Made by a program: the position numbers and the translations under genes. From Melieria omissa (Eukaryota; Arthropoda; Insecta; Diptera; Ulidiidae), in contig OZ020267.1 in the NCBI GenBank assembly GCA_963971225.1, forward strand, positions 30,259,298 to 30,323,297: 64,000 nt of DNA, in the 5' to 3' direction. Under the pieces are notes generated by a model that had not been told where the DNA came from, searched no databases, and saw nothing but the letters and a program-made list of their open reading frames with translations. This document shows positions 11,070 through 23,139 of this stretch, piece after piece. Positions within the stretch are counted from its first letter, which is position 1. The number at the start of each line of letters is the position of its first letter.

Positions 11070-12172
11070 TCAAGTAGCACTATGTGCCGTTTTGTTGTTG
11101 CACAGTTGATTCTGCGATCTTTTCACCGGACTCCTTCCACTTTCTTTTAACAAGATTTTCATTTTTGACCAAATTTTTTTGTTTTTTTTTAGGTTCCACT
11201 TTACTATTGCAAAATACGTTTCAAGGGGACGTAATTCTGAACAATTTGGTGGGTTGCATCCTTCGGGTACAATATTGACATTATTGTCATTATACCAGTT
11301 CAAGGCTGCTCTGGAATAGTAGGATGTGGCTAAGTCTGGCCAAAAAAAAAGTAGAAACATTGTGGCGTCCTAAAAATGGCAAAAGCCGTTTCTTCAAGCA
11401 TTCCTTGATGTAAATTTCTTAGTTGATTGAGCCTGTTGTAACAAAAATTTCGCTTCTTCTTGCACAGGTGAAAATTGCCTGCCATACAGGGAATTTTTGT
11501 TTGGGAATTTTGACATTTTTTGTGATTTAAATTTTTTGGAATCAGCTCCTTTAGCTACGGCAACGTAAAACTGCTGCCCGGGCAATTGTTCGAAGTCGCC
11601 TTTCATCGTCCATAACGCAGCACTCAAATTTTGTAAGGAACTGTTCATACAACTTTCTAGTTCTCTTTTTGGCCTTATTTTCCTTGTCATCGCTTCTATC
11701 CGTAACTTTCTGCACTCTATATAATTTGAGTTGAGCACTCCAGCTATGGATGCTGTATCAAGGACGAATGCATTCGGGTTTTTCTTAAAATGCGCCTTCA
11801 CTGCATTGGCAAAATTTTGGTTGGCAGGACCAGCCTTTCTCCCAGAACCTGAAGCCGTCTCAACAGAAAGGTATTCCTTAAACTTTTTGACAACCCTGAC
11901 AACTCACCGTTGCAACACCGACACCCACATGTTTTGCTATCTTTTTTTAGGCCCATGTAGGATTTTCATTCAAAGTGTGCACAATTTTCTTTCGCTGCTG
12001 AATTTCGTTCACTGCCATTTCGTTCGAGAGTTAAAATCAAAATGAAACTAAATTCAATTCGTTTTTGTGAAGTTTAAGCTTTTTGAAAAAGCAAAGCTTA
12101 CTATTGATTACTCGGTCCTAAAAAATTAAAAAAAAAATCAAAGAAGTGGGTTCAGTTTTTTCGTGGACACTC
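11070..12172 (-). pseudogene. Decayed DD37E mariner-like transposase
   Basis: The transposase reads on the minus strand from an ATG at 12018 (MAVNEIQQRKKIVHTLNENP, then a stop). It continues through an HTH region to a frame at 11801-11394 and a last frame at 11360-11070. The C-terminal frame has FWPDLATSYYSRAALNWY and NCSELRPLETYFAIVKWNLK. The spacing between that D and that E is 37 residues, the signature of the DD37E family. The first catalytic Asp survives as CVMDDE near 11612 but is out of frame with the following GDFEQLPGQ, because a few bases are missing. A terminus-like GGAGTGTCCACG (minus strand) lies near 12172. No matching terminus exists on the other side, so that end is lost. Clearly inactive. 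Confidence 0.8.
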
Positions 12173-12179
12173 CTTATAT

Positions 12180-14590
12180 ATGTAATCATAGATTTGCCTC
12201 CAGGCACTGAACCCCAGTGCCAGTCTTAACCCATTATTCAGCCAAACAGTGAGCTGCTGGCACACAATTGACTGTCCAACGCTTCGATGTTCTTCACGTT
12301 ATGAATGCGTTCGAGTGCTGCAACCTAAACGCGCACCGAATTGCTGTATACACACACACACACACATACACGCAATGAGCACTAAAATTGATTAGCATGA
12401 AATGAGCGCAAGCAATGCGAAAGATAGTCAACGCCATGGCCAAACATTTCCATAACTTATCGGCACGTGATTAATTTTGGGTCAAAACAACAACCGCAAC
12501 CAGGGCTCCAGTGCCAATTATACATAGACATACACAACACATATGAACACTCGTATGTGTGTGTGACAGGCAGGCAGTGCAGTGTGCCGCTTAATAAGGA
12601 AATTAGTCACACTGTGAATTTTTTGTTTTTGTAGTAGGAAAATGTCGCCACGTATTCAAATTGGGCAACAAAGCAGCAGGAGAGCGGTGCGGTTGAGACT
12701 TGGCTGATTAGTGAAATGATTTTTTTCGCTCTGCGCTCTGTTTGGGTTCTATTAACATCAGCTTATGAACGTGCAAATTACAAACACATATACATAATGC
12801 CACATTACTATATAAATGTGTAGTGGGATTTATGAATTTGTCTATGTGTATGTGTGTGTGTGTGTGTGCGTGTAGGTGGAAAATTATGAGCACAGCAGCC
12901 GGCAGCGCGTTCAACACTTTCGAGTCACATCTTGAATGTTGTCTGGGTATTAGATATTACAAAAACAAATACATTCACATAGAGTTATATATACATATGT
13001 ACACATAAAAGTGTGTATTTGTATGTGTGCGTCAGCTATCCTCATGTTCGCAAATGAAAAGCATACAAATGAGCGCATTATGGCTACTTACTTATTATTA
13101 TTTTTAGCAGATTAGAAGGCATTAGCAGGCAAAGCAAATGAACGAAGATTGTACGCATTAACTGGACATGGCAGCTGCATAATGGGACTGTCGTATTAAA
13201 TATTTAGTTTTGTTATTTTATGTTGAGCTGAGCAAAGGTTGGCAAGTGGACAGGTATACAAAAATTGCTTACAATAGAACAAAGAATGAAAGCATTACTC
13301 GACTACACCCATACATGCAAACAATACATAAGTAAATAAGTATATAGATACATGAGCCATATGTGTTCAACTTACATTTTCCATACTTTCATGGCACCAA
13401 TAATAATCGGTAAAGTGCTCACCTAAAAATTGTTCAAATCATACGAATTCTCAAAACCAACTGTCGTCCTTTTTCCCCCCACGTCTCTCAGCCATTCAAC
13501 TCTTTATCTTGCACTGTGCATCTTTGCACTAAAGTGGAAACTTCTTACACGTTTAATGATACTTGAAAAGTTTTTACATCATTACGATTTCCCAGGTTCT
13601 CCTCCTCCTGCGCCTTCGTTTAGTTTGCTTTTGCCATTTTTCGGCGCAATGAAAGATACGCCATCGCCTACTAAAAATGAGAAAAACTTTGCACTTAATC
13701 TATTCAAAAGTTGACTTGTTTCATAAACTTCAATACGACTCCTTATGCACGGAGCGTCTGTCTGCGTCGCGCGCACTGCGCAACCGGCGCCAAATTGCAG
13801 CGCTGATCAGCGCGCACTCAAAGCCATTCACCAATAATGCACCAACTTATTTTCGACAAGCAACAACAAGAACAACATGGCATACCAAAATACCAACAAC
13901 AACAACAGACAGAAAATACCCGCAGAAACGCCACGAATGCGACTGCAATATGCGCCATAAACTTTTGCAACTTGGCTGTGACATCTTTGGCTCAACGTCA
14001 GCGCCAGCCACAGCCACCGCCACAATTGCAGTCGCGACTGCACAGCAACAACAGCAGCAGCAGCAGCAGTGCCTCAACCCTACTTCGGCTGCCTTAAGCG
14101 CGAATGACAAATCAAAAACGCATTCAAATGCGACACGCCGCATTCGGCTGCTCGGTGTTTCATCATTGCGTTGGCTGGCAGCGCCAACTTTACACTCGAG
14201 CGTACGTTACGCTCACTTATATAATATTTCGATGGTTGCCACACTGTTGGAATTTTCTTTGTTTTATTTTGACTTTTTGCTATTTGCGTTCTGTTGGATT
14301 TTGGCTGCAAAGTAGTGAAAAATGAGACTTGCGACTTTTGTCACACCCGCCGGCATTTGTGGCGGGTGGCGTAATTTGTGGCTGGCACAAGTTTGCGGTA
14401 GGCGCGCACACACAATCAGACGAACGCGAGACCTTAAGAAAAAAAAAAACAGTGAGCCTGCGTCTAAGCGGGCGTGCCGAGTTAATGGAAGGATGCCAAC
14501 AAGCAAATGCCAGAAAACGCGAAAATTTCAGCAATTTTCTTTTTCATTGTCGATGGCACACTTTTGCTTTTGCTTAAAGCTTTAGGTGAA
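12180..14590. other. Non-coding DNA with microsatellites; no supported gene
   Basis: Contains (CA)n at about 12349-12366, (TG)n at about 12847-12868 and CAA/CAG triplets at 13859-13910 and 14043-14068. Overlapping open frames on both strands at 13.68-14.3 kb arise from these triplets and from lower AT content. None shows a domain. The segment could be regulatory, but I see no direct evidence. Confidence 0.5.
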
Positions 14591-15403
14591 TTCATATAGT
14601 TGGGGAAAAATTTAAAATGTATTTAAGAACAAAATTTAATATAATTTATCTTTTTATAAGTAAAGCATAAAAAACAGCTAAAAAATTGAAAAATTCCAAA
14701 AAACATACTATAGAAAAATTTTATAAAAATTTTAGATTTTTTCGAATATTTTCGCAAAGTTGTGCATCAAATTTGATTTGTTAAATTTTTGCACTCAGTG
14801 TTGACTAAACGCTGTTTTAACTTATAGCTCAAAAATTAGAAAAATCTGAGTCAATATTCAAATTTAAAATCTTTAAAATGTTCGAAAAATATTTTTTATT
14901 ATTGGAATATCATTAAGAATTTTTCGATTATTTTTAAATTTTAAAAATAATTTTTTTACATATTGGAATGTCTCAAAAATGTTTCTAATGTGTTTGTAAT
15001 TTAGTTGATTTTTTTTAATTCATTGAGAATTTTTAAAGTTTATGAAATATTTTTAAAGTTTTTGAATATTATATAATATATAATGTTTTATTTTGTATTT
15101 TATACTTTTATATAAATTTTCATTTAAATTATTTGGATATTTTTAAAATAATTTTGTGTTTTTTTTGGTTCTTTTATTATATTTTTTAAATTTTTTGAAA
15201 TATTTCTTTTAATTATTAAAATAATTTTTTTAGTTTAATTAAATTTTAGTCCTAATTTTCTGAAATATTTTTGAAATTTTGTAAATTATTTTTTTTAAAT
15301 TTTCTTATATTTTTTTGTAAATCTTGTAATACTTTTCAAGTTTAGTGGCAAAACTTGTGTATTTTGAATATTTTTTTTAATCCTCATAGTTCAGTAATAT
15401 ATA
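14590..15403. repeat. Very AT-rich low-complexity DNA, left part
   Basis: Long runs of T and A with recurrent AATATTTTT. The phrase CTCAAAAATTAGAAAAATCTGAGT (14828-14851) has a relative CCAAAAATTAGAAGGAAATTGAGT (16440-16463) on the other side of the rosa-like insertion, so both sides belong to one old repeat field. Confidence 0.6.
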
Positions 15404-16334
15404 GGATTTTCCAACAAGAGGTGTTATTTTGGTATTCAAAGAAAAATGCCATTTTTTGAGATAAATGATTGGATGTTTATTTCATAATAAAGAGGAAGGC
15501 ATGCCGTTAAGAATGAAAAACAACATCAGCCAAATGGCCACCACGACCACGCTTACAGGACCATATCCTTTTCATGAAATTTTCCATAACCAAATCGCAA
15601 AGTGGCTGCTGTATGTCCTCGATAGCCTCACGAATTATATCTTTGAGGTCTTGAATCGACGCTGGGCTGTTGGCATACTCCTTATCTTTCACGTGGCCCC
15701 AAAGGAAGAAGTCGCAAGGTGGTAAATCACAAGATCTCGGTGGCCAATTGTGATCACCTCTTCCAGAGATAACACGGTCCGGAAACTTTTCCCGTAAAAG
15801 AGCAATGGTTTCGTTGCTTGTGTGGCACGTAGCGCCGACTTGTTGAAAGTAAACGTTGTCCAGATCAATACCATCCAACTCCGACCATAAAAAAATCATT
15901 AATCATCTCTCGATAGCGCAATCCATTTACCATTAACTGTTGATCCAACGTCCTTTTCGAAAAAGTAAGGTCCAATGACCCCGCCGGACCATAAACCGCA
16001 CCAAACAGTCACACGTTGAGGATGGAGAGGCTTCTCCACAATAACTCTTGGGTTTTCCGAGCCCCAGATGCGACAATTTTGCTTGTTGACGTAGCCACCG
16101 AGGTGGAAATGGGCCTCATCTGTCAAGATGATTTTTCGACGGAATTCCGGATTAAGATTTTCACCATTTTTGTAGTGAGTTTTAATAATTTCAATGCGTT
16201 GTTGAAGCGTGTATCGTTCCATTTTTAGTAATGGCGTAGTTTCTACTTGTCAAATGTCAAAGAATAAAAGCTTCAAAAGTGACAGCTACCAAAATACCGG
16301 GTGATTGAAAATAACACCTCTTGTTGGAAAACCC
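15404..16334 (-). mobile_element. rosa-like (DD41D) transposon, internally deleted
   Basis: 931-bp element with TIRs that match at 26 of 27 bases: GGATTTTCCAACAAGAGGTG on the left, and GGGTTTTCCAACAAGAGGTG on the right read on the minus strand. Both ends are flanked by the TA duplication of Tc1/mariner elements (15402-15403 and 16335-16336). It lies in AT-rich repeat DNA. A full mariner is about 1.3 kb, so roughly 400 bp are missing. Confidence 0.9.
15507..16222 (-). pseudogene. Broken DD41D mariner transposase
   Basis: The start MERYTLQQRIEIIKTHYKNG at 16222 jumps directly to EFRRKIILTDEAHFHLGGYV, so most of the DNA-binding domain is deleted. The first catalytic Asp (TDEAHF) is present. In the second motif, FQQVGATCHTSN has Val where the family has Asp. 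The third Asp is in LPPCDFFLWG, 41 residues after that position, giving DD41D spacing as in the rosa group. Small insertions near 15900-15930 shift the frame, so two frames (16222-15899 and 15899-15507) are needed. The C-terminus ends GGHLADVVFHS. The gene cannot make an active enzyme. Naming the group rosa relies on spacing and family knowledge. Confidence 0.85.
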
Positions 16335-16336
16335 TA

Positions 16337-16760
16337 TATAATATATTTTTGGAGTTTTATGTATCACATATGGTTTTATGTTTCTTTCTGTGTCCACTTG
16401 GCATTGTCAGATGGTTGGACATTCTGAAAAACTTATCGCCCAAAAATTAGAAGGAAATTGAGTATTATTTTCTAAATTCGAATATTTAAGAAACAATTTG
16501 AAATATGCATGTTCATAATTTTTGAAATTTTCTTTTTTAATTTTAATTATTTTTTTTATTTTTTTGGTAATAGTTTTTTAATATTTCTATATATTTTTCA
16601 AATATTTGAGTTTATGTTGTTTTCTTTTATTTGTGATTTTCCTGTTTGTATTCACGTGACACTGCCAAAAAGAAGGACATTCTGAGAGACTTCTGAAAAA
16701 CTTCTGAGAGGATTTATCAAAAAATTTATTTTCAGCCTTTTTCCCCAAGAATATAAATTC
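16337..16760. repeat. AT-rich repeat field, right part
   Basis: Contains two related blocks about 280 bp apart, each with a GGACATTCTGA phrase (16418 and 16675) near TGTCCACTTGGCATTG or CACGTGACACTGCC. Low-complexity T-rich DNA lies between them. Continues the field seen at 14.6-15.4 kb. Confidence 0.5.
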
Positions 16761-18914
16761 CGGAACACAAAAATAGTGCCTTAAATTTTCACCATCCAGT
16801 AGATTTTTACTATTTCGGGGAACTTTATTCTAATCCTAACAAAAATACATAAAATTTTCTTTCACATTTAGTTAAAAAAAAATAATTGTGAAAACAACAC
16901 TGGAAGGAAAAGCCAACTAAAGCGCAACACATGATTGCATGTTGTATGTGTGTGTGTGTGTGTGTGCGCGCATAGTGTGTTGTATGAAAAATGTACATGT
17001 CAACGTCCGGCATGTCAGACAGATAACAGGCAAACTTAAACCTGAACAAAGGCCGAACTAACAAAGCGCGCAAACATTGCTTTTTGTCCTTTGTGGCAAC
17101 GCATTCCACGATTTTCACTTTGGCTTTGTATTTGCGTTCGAGAGCCGCAATGGCGGAGATAAAAAGAAATAAAACACGTAAAAATTCACAAACAACACTC
17201 GAGCGTCGAGTAGCGTACGCGGCAAAGTGGTAAAAAAGTTGTGAGGCAATTTTTGCAGCGCTGCATTCAAAAGTGGCCAAAATTACGTACAAGAAAGCAG
17301 TCGAGAGAGTGCAGAAAAAGCTGCTTTTGCTGTGACAAAAAAAAAAAATCGCCATTGTTGTGTTGTGTATTGGTTGTGCAGTGCGCACGAAATTTGCCGT
17401 TGTGTCCACCTTCGGCCGAAACAAAACAACTACCGCAACGAAAGTGAAACGTCGCAAGAAAGACGTAAAAATGGGTAAGAATGTCCGGGGAACGAAGCAG
17501 GCCGAGCGGCGATTTGGCCCAAAAATTGCTAAGCTGCACCGTGACAGGCAGGCAGGAAGAGAGGCTGCACTTCAAGTGCCACTGCGGATTTCCGCTCAAG
17601 TTTAAAGTGCATGTCCTTTTTGCCAGTTCCGCTTCCTGCCGAGCGTCACAAAAGCACAAAAGACGAAAATCATCAACGCAGACCACTGGGGACGACGGGG
17701 CGTATACTTGTTTCGTGTGGAGTGAAAGTGGCAGCGTTAGTTGGTGGATGGCAATGGCGCATGGAGTGGGCGGGCGGCGTGTGTATGGTGGAATGGAACA
17801 AATTGCGCTGTCATAAAATTTACAGTGATTTTTCCTTCAACCGGCGCTGCCTGCTGCCAGTTCCTTTTGCCACTTTACATGTGCACCGGAATGTATATTC
17901 GACAGTCGTCGAGCGGGACGCGAGCGCAGCAGCAAAGCCGGAAAGTAAGCGATACGCTGCAATTGTTGTGTTTACTTCGAGCCATTGTGGCAATATGTGT
18001 TGCATGTGCGAGTGCGATTGCGAGTGTGTGTGTGTATGTGTGTGATGAAAGAAACCGGAAGCGCCCAAGTAGCTGGAATTTATTGCAATTCCCTTGCAAT
18101 GCTCTTTGTTGCATTTTTTCCAGTTTGCTTTTTGTGTTTTGTGGCGCATGCAAACTAACCAAATGCCCAACAATCACCAACATTAACCGCAACAATGGCC
18201 CAATTAAGAACAGCAACAAACCTTTTACCAACAGCACGAATTTGACATTAGCAACTGCAACAACAACAACAACAAAAACCACAATGAAAACCATCAAAAT
18301 AAGAAAACAAAAGAAATATGATGTTTTTAATGAGAACCAAATGGGAGGAAAAGCCAAAGTAACGGTAAATTGCTAAATGAAAAATATACACAAAACAAAC
18401 GAACAAGTGGCAACGCCAAACAGGACAATGGGAATAAACAGAAATGTGGCAGCACATTGAACTCGTTGCATGGAGTTTCAATAGTTGGACTAACAACAAA
18501 AATGCATATTAGGTTAGTAGTAGTGAATACAATGCACAATGTACTAAAACAACAAAAGCTAATTATAGAGTAAGAACAATAAATACACCTAACAACAACA
18601 ACAATAAAAGCTAAAGTTGGAACGTCAGGTGCAAAATTCAACAAATAAGAAAAGCAATGCAGACAACAACAGCAACCTAAAGTGTTGAAAATATAGAAGA
18701 AGAAGAACAAAAGCACACTAGAGGACCTCAACAAGCAATTAAAAACAAACCCTCAACGTCAATTAGATAGAACCACCTTTTAGATAATAATTGTACAATG
18801 TAAACTACAATAACAACAACAAAATAGTGCCAGGCAAACACGAATCATGAAAAATTAAACAAATGAAAATACAAATTATGCACTGAAGCTAAAATTTGCT
18901 TTAGATCTACAACC
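16761..18914. other. Non-coding DNA with CA/CAA repeats; no supported gene
   Basis: (GT)n at about 16949-16966 and 18026-18044, and CAA-rich DNA at 18170-18290 and 18590-18850. Several frames above 130 codons overlap each other on opposite strands at 16.8-18.7 kb. None contains a recognisable domain, and their composition follows the repeats. This is the least AT-rich part of the left half, so a cryptic exon cannot be excluded. Confidence 0.45.
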
Positions 18915-18918
18915 TTAA

Positions 18919-19159
18919 CCCATTCGGGACGGATTGCACACCGTGTGTGCAATGGATTTCCGAGGCTATAACACAGTAATGTGCAATTATCAGTTATTCT
19001 GAGTAAACTAGTCGTCGAAATAAGATTTTTCTGGAACTAATGAAATCTGTAAAGTACAGGAAACAAAATTTGGCATTTGTTTTACTGTGTAAAATACAAA
19101 GAAAAATAAAATTTCGCTCCTGTGGACCGTGTTTGAAAAAAATCGTCGTGTCGAATGGG
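18919..19159. mobile_element. TTAA-flanked MITE (241 bp), piggyBac-like
   Basis: Flanked on both sides by TTAA (18915-18918 and 19160-19163). The ends are inverted: CCCATTCGGGACGG on the left and, read on the minus strand, CCCATTCGACACGACG on the right. TTAA target duplication with CCC-starting termini is the piggyBac signature. No coding sequence. An internal perfect 9-bp-arm palindrome (ATTGCACAC/GTGTGCAAT) lies at 18933-18953. Confidence 0.85.
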
Positions 19160-19249
19160 TTAAAAGAAATTTATTATTTTTCCAATAGATGGTTTTACTT
19201 AGTACTCTGAACCTTGCGTTGTACAAGTGCTATCAGGTTATACCAGATG

Positions 19250-20300
19250 ACTTTAGAAAGATAAGATTTCGCACAAAAAACGTTTTTCAGAGAGTTTTGT
19301 GATTGTTTGTCTCAGTTTTGTTCGAGCGCGTCTCAAACTTTCGCTCCAACAAAGAGATAATGCGTCATATTTTACCGTTTTCCTTTGAAAAAGAAGAAAA
19401 CAAGAACAAAACGTAAGACAGGCGGTTGAAAATATAAATAATGTTTATGGTCCTGTTGCTGTTACAGCCAATCATGTGTAACAGAATCAATGAAATCGAG
19501 CATTGATTCTGTTCCGGTAATTGTGATGAAAAATATGCACAACGCACTAAGAGGACAATTGTAGAAAACGTCCATAAAATATCCATTTGACATGAGAAAT
19601 GTCGAGTGCGATCAGCACAAAAAAACTATTTTGACTACCCAGCAGCTAAATATTCAATTTAAAAATACACCATTTGCAATCACTCAAATGAAACTATATA
19701 CAAAAAGAAAATCGTTGCTACATAAGTTAATGATTAAACCCTCATACACCAAAATTTCTATGTGGAAGTCGCTGCTGAATTGCAAACAAATTGATCCATT
19801 TGAAAAGCGAAAGGTAACTGATGATAATAAGTGAATTACTTAAGCCGGCATCAAGTGCAAGAGATTGTGGTGGAATTGCTTCGAACAGGCTCAAACCGTG
19901 GCCAAGCCAGGATTGACGTACAACAAGATTGCGATGGGTGTTGAGTGAGATTGGCTGAAAATAATTTACTATGAGCTACAGTCCCATGGCAAAACTCTTA
20001 ATTGGAACCTGTACTGTCAACAATTGGACCTTCTAAATCAAGCAATTGCCCAGAAGTAGCCAGCCTTAGCCACTAAGAGAGAAATTGTGTTTCACTAGTA
20101 CAACACCAGGCTGAATGTATGGAAAGAAATTCGTCAGAAACTTCGGAATCTTGGTTGAGAGCTTCTTATGAATTCACCTTAGGATCCAAACCTGGTATCA
20201 ACAAAATTTTCCTCAAGCAAAGGTTGTGAAAGTTTGTATTTCGAAACCTAAGAAACACTAGAAAGACCGCAAGCTTTCCATACCTACAAAGTCTACATAT
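19250..20300 (+). pseudogene. Decayed mariner transposon
   Basis: Fragments of a DD34D mariner transposase follow in order in several frames. They are NKEIMRHILPFSFEKEENK (about 19349), a central piece LLNCKQIDPFEKRKVTDDNK ending at 19834, KPGLTYNKIAMGVE (about 19900-19945), YYELQSHGKTLNWNLYCQQL (about 19967-20030) and IRQKLRNLG (about 20130). Stops interrupt the catalytic region, and the second-Asp motif is replaced by VFH-stop-YNT. It shares nucleotide-level similarity with the relic at 48.89-50.13 kb, for example TTTTGTGATTGTTTGTCTCA against TTTTATGATTGTTTGGCTCA. Ends are blurred and TIRs not recognised here. Confidence 0.75.
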
Positions 20301-20421
20301 CACATCTTTATGTTTTCATACCACATTTTTTCTATATATACGACTTTCGTTGATTAGAGTTTTCAGGCATAAATTTTCAATGTTTGGAATATGAAACAAC
20401 ACTGGTTTCAACAAAAGTTAA

Positions 20422-20954
20422 CCCTAACCCCAAACCCCAAAGTTGCCTGAGAGCAACTTCACCTATTTTTCATCGTATAGCAAACGCTACGATTGATTTA
20501 TGGGTTTAATTTAAGTAGGCACCAACAAATTTATATTTTTAGAAGTGAATTCAAAGCAAATTGCAAAAATTTAACTGTTACCCCCAAAATAATTTCCAAT
20601 CATTTGCAGCGATATCAGGGAAAGTTTGTGTTCTAATTGAAGTCTACGAATTGTACGCGTTTGATCAAAACTCTGTTTCTTTAAAAATGGTTAAATAAAA
20701 TCAAAAAGTGTTAATTTCGTATTTTTCCATAAATATGAAGTAATTTTTCTATAATTAAAAAATATTTTATTTATATAAAATTTATTTAACCCGTTTCAAG
20801 CTAAAATTGTTCAAAAGTAAACTTACTCTAGAACTCTCAAAATGAGTTGTGGCGGCTTCAAATGTGGTGTGCACATTTTTTAGAAAAACGTTTCATGATT
20901 TAAATACCAAAAAGAAATATCGAGACACAGAGTAAAAATTTGGAATCAAAAGGG
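20422..20954. mobile_element. TTAA-flanked MITE (533 bp), same family as 56347-56821
   Basis: TTAA at 20418-20421 and 20955-20958 flank the element. It begins CCC and contains AAAGTTGCCTGAGAGCAACT near the left end. It ends with GAATCAAAAGGG, which pairs with the left CCCTTT-type terminus seen in the 56-kb copy. Long stretches match that copy, including TGTGTTCTAATTGAAGTCTA and TTGATCAAAACTCTGTTTCT. Non-coding. Confidence 0.85.
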
Positions 20955-20959
20955 TTAAC

Positions 20960-23130
20960 CTAACTGTCAACAGAGCAAAAAACGATGGAAAGACACACAT
21001 TTAACTGAAAGAACATTCCTACTAAAAAATGTGTTCAAAACTGATCGAACTTTTTTCCAAACTGACCACATTTCCTTGCGAGCACACTTCAAGTCAATGC
21101 ACAATTACAAAAGCATATACAACAACAACAATATGTAGAAAAACACCCACAACCAAAACAACCACAACAACCAATGTGAATTATCAAAGGGCAGCAAAAA
21201 CACAACAATAAAATAATAAAAAAATAAAATGAAAAACAACAACAAATTCAACTATAACAAAAAGTAAATTCAAAACAACAAAAACAATAACAACCCAGTG
21301 TGGCAAACGCCATTACAAACCTCACTTGACAATTCATTACATTGTTGGCAATGATTGTTTTGTGTGTGTTTAGTTGATTGTGGGTGTAGTATATGTTTTT
21401 GTTGTTGTTGTTGTTCTTATTGTTGAGGCATTGTTGCAGTCGCAACAATTGCAATTGCCATTCGCTGCAATTGGTAATAAAATTGCACCACTTGCACGCG
21501 ATCAGCAAAATGCGATAACATATCGCTGGGCATTTTGGTGTGTGCGCGTTGCATGTGGCATGTGGCACGTTGCACATGGCACTCACTACAGCTTGCAGCA
21601 GATGTGTGTGTATGTGTGTATATTGCAATGAGCGCAATTTGTTGTTTACCTACTTGCGGGCAATTCTTATAGTTTCTCTTTGCTTTTCCAAACAGTTCCC
21701 CGTCCCACTCTTCATTCTGTTTCATGATTTTCGACTACGTGCACCGGTGCAAGTTTTCTACTTTTGCATTTTTCGTTTTCTTATGGCAATGCTGTGCCAC
21801 ATTGCGGTCAACAGGTCTTACGCCCGCCGCTTCTATTTAGTTGTTGTTGTACAAATTTTTGCTTGTTGTTGCTACTGTTACATTGGCCCCTTTTGCAGTG
21901 CACATTTGTGTACGTATGTGTGTGTGTGTGTGTGTGTGTGTTTGTGTGTGTGCATTTCCGGCTCTCTGCCGCATTCACCTTTATCTAAGTTTTTGGCAAT
22001 TTTGTCGGCGATTTGCGCAGTTCTCATGCTTTTCCTGTCACTAATGGAATGCACTGTGGCTGTTGCTTTTCTGTTGTGGCTGCCGGTTTTTGGTTGTTGG
22101 TTGCTGACGGTTTTGGTTTTATTATTTTGTAATTTGATTTGTTGTGTTTGAGTGTTTGAGTTTTGTTATGTTGTTGTTTTATGTTTTCTTCTTTTTTTGC
22201 CAAGTTTTCTGCTCACACGAATGTAGAGCACAGTTGAATTGCTTTAGTGGAAAACGGAAATTACTGAAATTCAAAGTTAACAAATCTGACAAATTCAACA
22301 AGACAGCTGATTAAATGGACATCCAGGAAATTTCATATTAATCCCAATCAATTTATTTTTTCTTATTTAGTGATAAATAAATAAATTTATCTTAACTTGC
22401 CAAATTATTAAAAGAAAAAAATTGAACACAAGCCATGGCAATAATTAATTCTTTGCACAAATTGTTTCATTCAATTGACTCCATTCAATGCAATCTTCAT
22501 TTCATTTAATCAACTTTCAATGTTGCAATTCCTCCTCCTCCAATTGAGTGAAATTTGAGTGAAGTCCAATTATCTGCTCATAACACCATTGAACGCTTTT
22601 GTATGTTTTCTTAAGTGCCACCATTGACTTTTATGATTATTAACTAGAAGTTGCATAGTTCTGTGGAGTGTTGCCTAAGTTATTTGTGATGGCATTCACG
22701 CGCGCAGCATTAAATCGCCAGCGGTCATGCGCGAGTACTCAATGTTTATACTCACTCAATTAGAGCGACACGCGTGGCCCATTCAATGTCGATGTAGCGT
22801 TCGCAACAATAATACTTACACACACATGCACGCTCGTAGGCGTCACTTAGTCCCGCTGACAGCATTAGTGGACACTGTTTTCGCATCTGTGATATGCAAA
22901 AATTAACTGACCAGTCTGTAATTCAGTGTTGCTTTGTAATATTTAATTTTCCGAAAATGTACTGTTTATGTTATCAGAATCAATTGGGGCAACTCGATTC
23001 TATTTTTATAACTCAACAGATATCTACACTGCAAGACAAGTTCGTGCGAAATGATTGCGTTTTATTCTGTGTTAGTAACACATGCAAAAATCTTTGTAAA
23101 ATAAATGAAAGAAACGATGCATGTTAGATA
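20960..23130. other. Non-coding DNA; CAA/GTT and GT microsatellites
   Basis: CAA-rich tracts at 21120-21245, (GTT)n at about 21398-21415 and (TG)n at 21910-21950. Frames through these repeats (for example 21540-22151) lack any domain. Nothing else recognised. Confidence 0.5.
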
Positions 23131-23139
23131 TTCGATAAC

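Noticed and set aside
13677..14315. 212-codon frame
   Set aside because: Poly-Gln from CAG/CAA repeats, overlapping frames on the other strand, no domain.
16825..17457. 210-codon minus-strand frame
   Set aside because: Contains a His-Thr run from (CA)n, no domain, overlaps plus-strand frames of similar length.
17471..17605. ATGGGTAAGAATG with a basic N-terminus, looking like a small gene
   Set aside because: Short, no homology recalled, and no splice or polyadenylation context that I could support.
17741..18376. 211-codon frame with poly-Thr end
   Set aside because: Composition follows (GT)n and (ACA)n repeats. No recognisable motif, and minus-strand frames of 117-160 codons overlap it.
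21540..22151. 203-codon frame
   Set aside because: Val/Cys-rich translation through GT repeats. No signal or domain recognised.
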